NCBI RefSeq assembly: GCF_036409155.1
Contig: NZ_JAZGLW010000009.1
Coordinates: 1-64,000 of the forward strand
Reading direction: 5' to 3'
DNA from: Mycobacterium sp. 050128
GTDB lineage: Bacteria; Actinomycetota; Actinomycetes; Mycobacteriales; Mycobacteriaceae
Length of the DNA: 64,000 bases
The first letter of the stretch is position 1. Every line of letters begins with the position of its first letter. Positions 63,202 through 64,000 of the stretch are shown piece after piece. Under the pieces are notes generated by a model. The model had not been told where the DNA came from. It was given only the letters and a program-made list of their open reading frames with translations, and did not search any database. Both the position numbers and the translations under genes were made by a program.

Positions 63202-63601
63202 AGTGGCTTTCGGTCCGTATCCACGGTGCCAGCGCACCGCGCATAGTAATCACGAGACTGTCCCGCTGGCGGGGATCGAGCTGGAGTGCGCGCTGCAGCG
63301 CGTTGCTCAGCGGCGGCTGGTCGGCCAGATACGGGATCGCGCTGCGCCAGCCCTGCGCCGTGTCGGCAAGAGCCTCGGGGGTGGTGGCTGCAGCGGCCCG
63401 CACCAGCCACACGACGCCTTTGTTGTTTCCCCGCGGCGAGGCGGCATACAACATCCCCGCCAGCGGTCCAACGGCTTGCGCGCCCCAGAATTCGCTACCG
63501 GGCTTGGCCGATGCAGTCAGCAGCCCCTCCGCGTATTCGACCGCTTCGGCCGGTGAGGTCACCCGCGAGCACGGATCGTCATTGGGGGTTTGGGTGATCA
63601 T
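63188..63601 (-). CDS. protein resembling the helical domain of VirD4/TraD coupling proteins
   Basis: 137 residues: AEAVEYAEGLLTASAKPGSE, then FWGAQAVGPLAGMLYAASPR and GNNKGVVWLVRAAA. In type IV coupling ATPases the all-alpha domain has a similar FW...A...L...LLYAA...G pattern. No P-loop is present, so this would be a stand-alone piece or a regulator. The reading is by pattern only. It lies in a set of short overlapping minus-strand genes. Confidence 0.5.
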   Translation of the reverse strand: MITQTPNDDPCSRVTSPAEAVEYAEGLLTASAKPGSEFWGAQAVGPLAGMLYAASPRGNNKGVVWLVRAAAATTPEALADTAQGWRSAIPYLADQPPLSNALQRALQLDPRQRDSLVITMRGALAPWIRTESHYERA

Positions 63602-63652
63602 TGTGTCCTCCTTGTTCGATTGATTTTGGGACGTGAAGTACGTGCAGCAGAC

Positions 63653-63898
63653 CTACCTACCGGCGGTGCGGGAACAGTAAAACGGTTGAGGCCAAACGCA
63701 TTTGTTGCGTCCGGAGGTCATCGCACCCGCCAGGACCGAGCTCGCAGCGTCGGATCCGTAACAGTGGATCTGCTGGGCGGGCTGGCCGCCGGCGCTGGCA
63801 TCGGCGAGCAGTACGCCGAGGCAGAGCACGAGCTCGGCCCCCAGTACGCCGGCGATGACTTGTGCGAACGTGTAGAGCCTGTTCCCCCAGGGACTCAT
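63653..63898 (-). CDS. small membrane protein
   Basis: 81 residues: SPWGNRLYTFAQVIAGVLGA, then ELVLCLGVLLADASAGG, one or two helices, and an outer Cys-containing tail (IHCYGSDA, NKCVWPQPFYC). Family unknown. It starts ten bases after the stop of the partial gene at the window edge and belongs to the same operon. Confidence 0.6.
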   Translation of the reverse strand: MSPWGNRLYTFAQVIAGVLGAELVLCLGVLLADASAGGQPAQQIHCYGSDAASSVLAGAMTSGRNKCVWPQPFYCSRTAGR

Positions 63899-63907
63899 CG
63901 CGGCGCC

Positions 63908-64000
63908 TCATCCGGCTGCCGCCCGCCGGGCGTGGCGGCGGGTCACTTCCCAGTGGGCGGCGCGCCCCGGCTGGTCTTCGACGCGGTGCACCACGCCGCG
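63908..64000 (-). CDS. C-terminal end of a gene cut by the window edge
   Basis: An open frame enters from the right edge and ends in TGA at 63908-63910, reading GVVHRVEDQPGRAAHWEVTR and a basic end (RHARRAAG). Short and without a recognisable domain; it is the upstream member of the probable transfer operon. Confidence 0.5.
   Translation of the reverse strand, partial: RGVVHRVEDQPGRAAHWEVTRRHARRAAAG

Overview
The window looks like mycobacterial DNA, most likely part of a large plasmid or other mobile region in a Mycobacterium (sensu lato). It is GC-rich with GTG/TTG starts and probable leaderless promoters. It encodes an LpqS-family copper-regulon protein, a mycothiol-dependent isomerase-family protein, a YrbE (Mce-system) permease, a copper-type SodC lipoprotein and very small secreted proteins. 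No rRNA or tRNA gene was recognised, and no intact insertion sequence was seen. Several genes are broken or truncated, as expected for accessory DNA.

Layout. 0-2 kb: serine recombinase and small secreted proteins. 2-11 kb: a metal and oxidative-stress island (LpqS-like protein, CDF zinc exporter, zinc-ribbon/DUF1275 membrane protein, haemolysin-III/PAQR protein, SodC, CadC-like ArsR repressor overlapping a Cys-rich P1B ATPase, a broken second haemolysin-III copy, CopC). 11-18 kb: metabolic genes (class V aminotransferase, DinB-type protein, frameshifted hydrolase, methyltransferase, UbiB kinase divergent from TetR, orphan YrbE permease). 18.8-36.7 kb: mixed region with several candidate defence genes (Schlafen-AlbA_2 protein, HEPN/RES-domain protein, a Cas12m-type CRISPR effector, a STAND-like NTPase with 13 Sel1 repeats, a solenoid protein). 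These are interleaved with a carotenoid oxygenase, a DCC-family redox protein and an O-methyltransferase. 37-40 kb: a two-component system and an AurF-like di-iron oxygenase. 40-64 kb: plasmid backbone (ParB-like protein, NrdH redoxin, CHC2/TOPRIM primase, secreted protease, DUF4192 and DUF932 proteins, HNH protein, candidate oriT, a 1,947-codon MobF relaxase, coiled-coil and membrane proteins, and the start of a probable transfer cluster).

Two observations stand out. (1) The gene at 28.3-30.1 kb resembles Cas12m (type V-M, formerly V-U1) along its whole length, with a naturally altered RuvC site (H-D-D in place of D-E-D). I could not find a CRISPR array, so its guide source is unknown. (2) In the backbone, four consecutive cassettes each carry a long structured 5' leader with nested helices, and most are closed by near-identical intrinsic terminators. 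Helix sequences differ between copies but keep pairing (covariation), which strongly suggests a conserved RNA motif that I do not recognise. A second, different pair of long-hairpin elements flanks the ParB-like gene.
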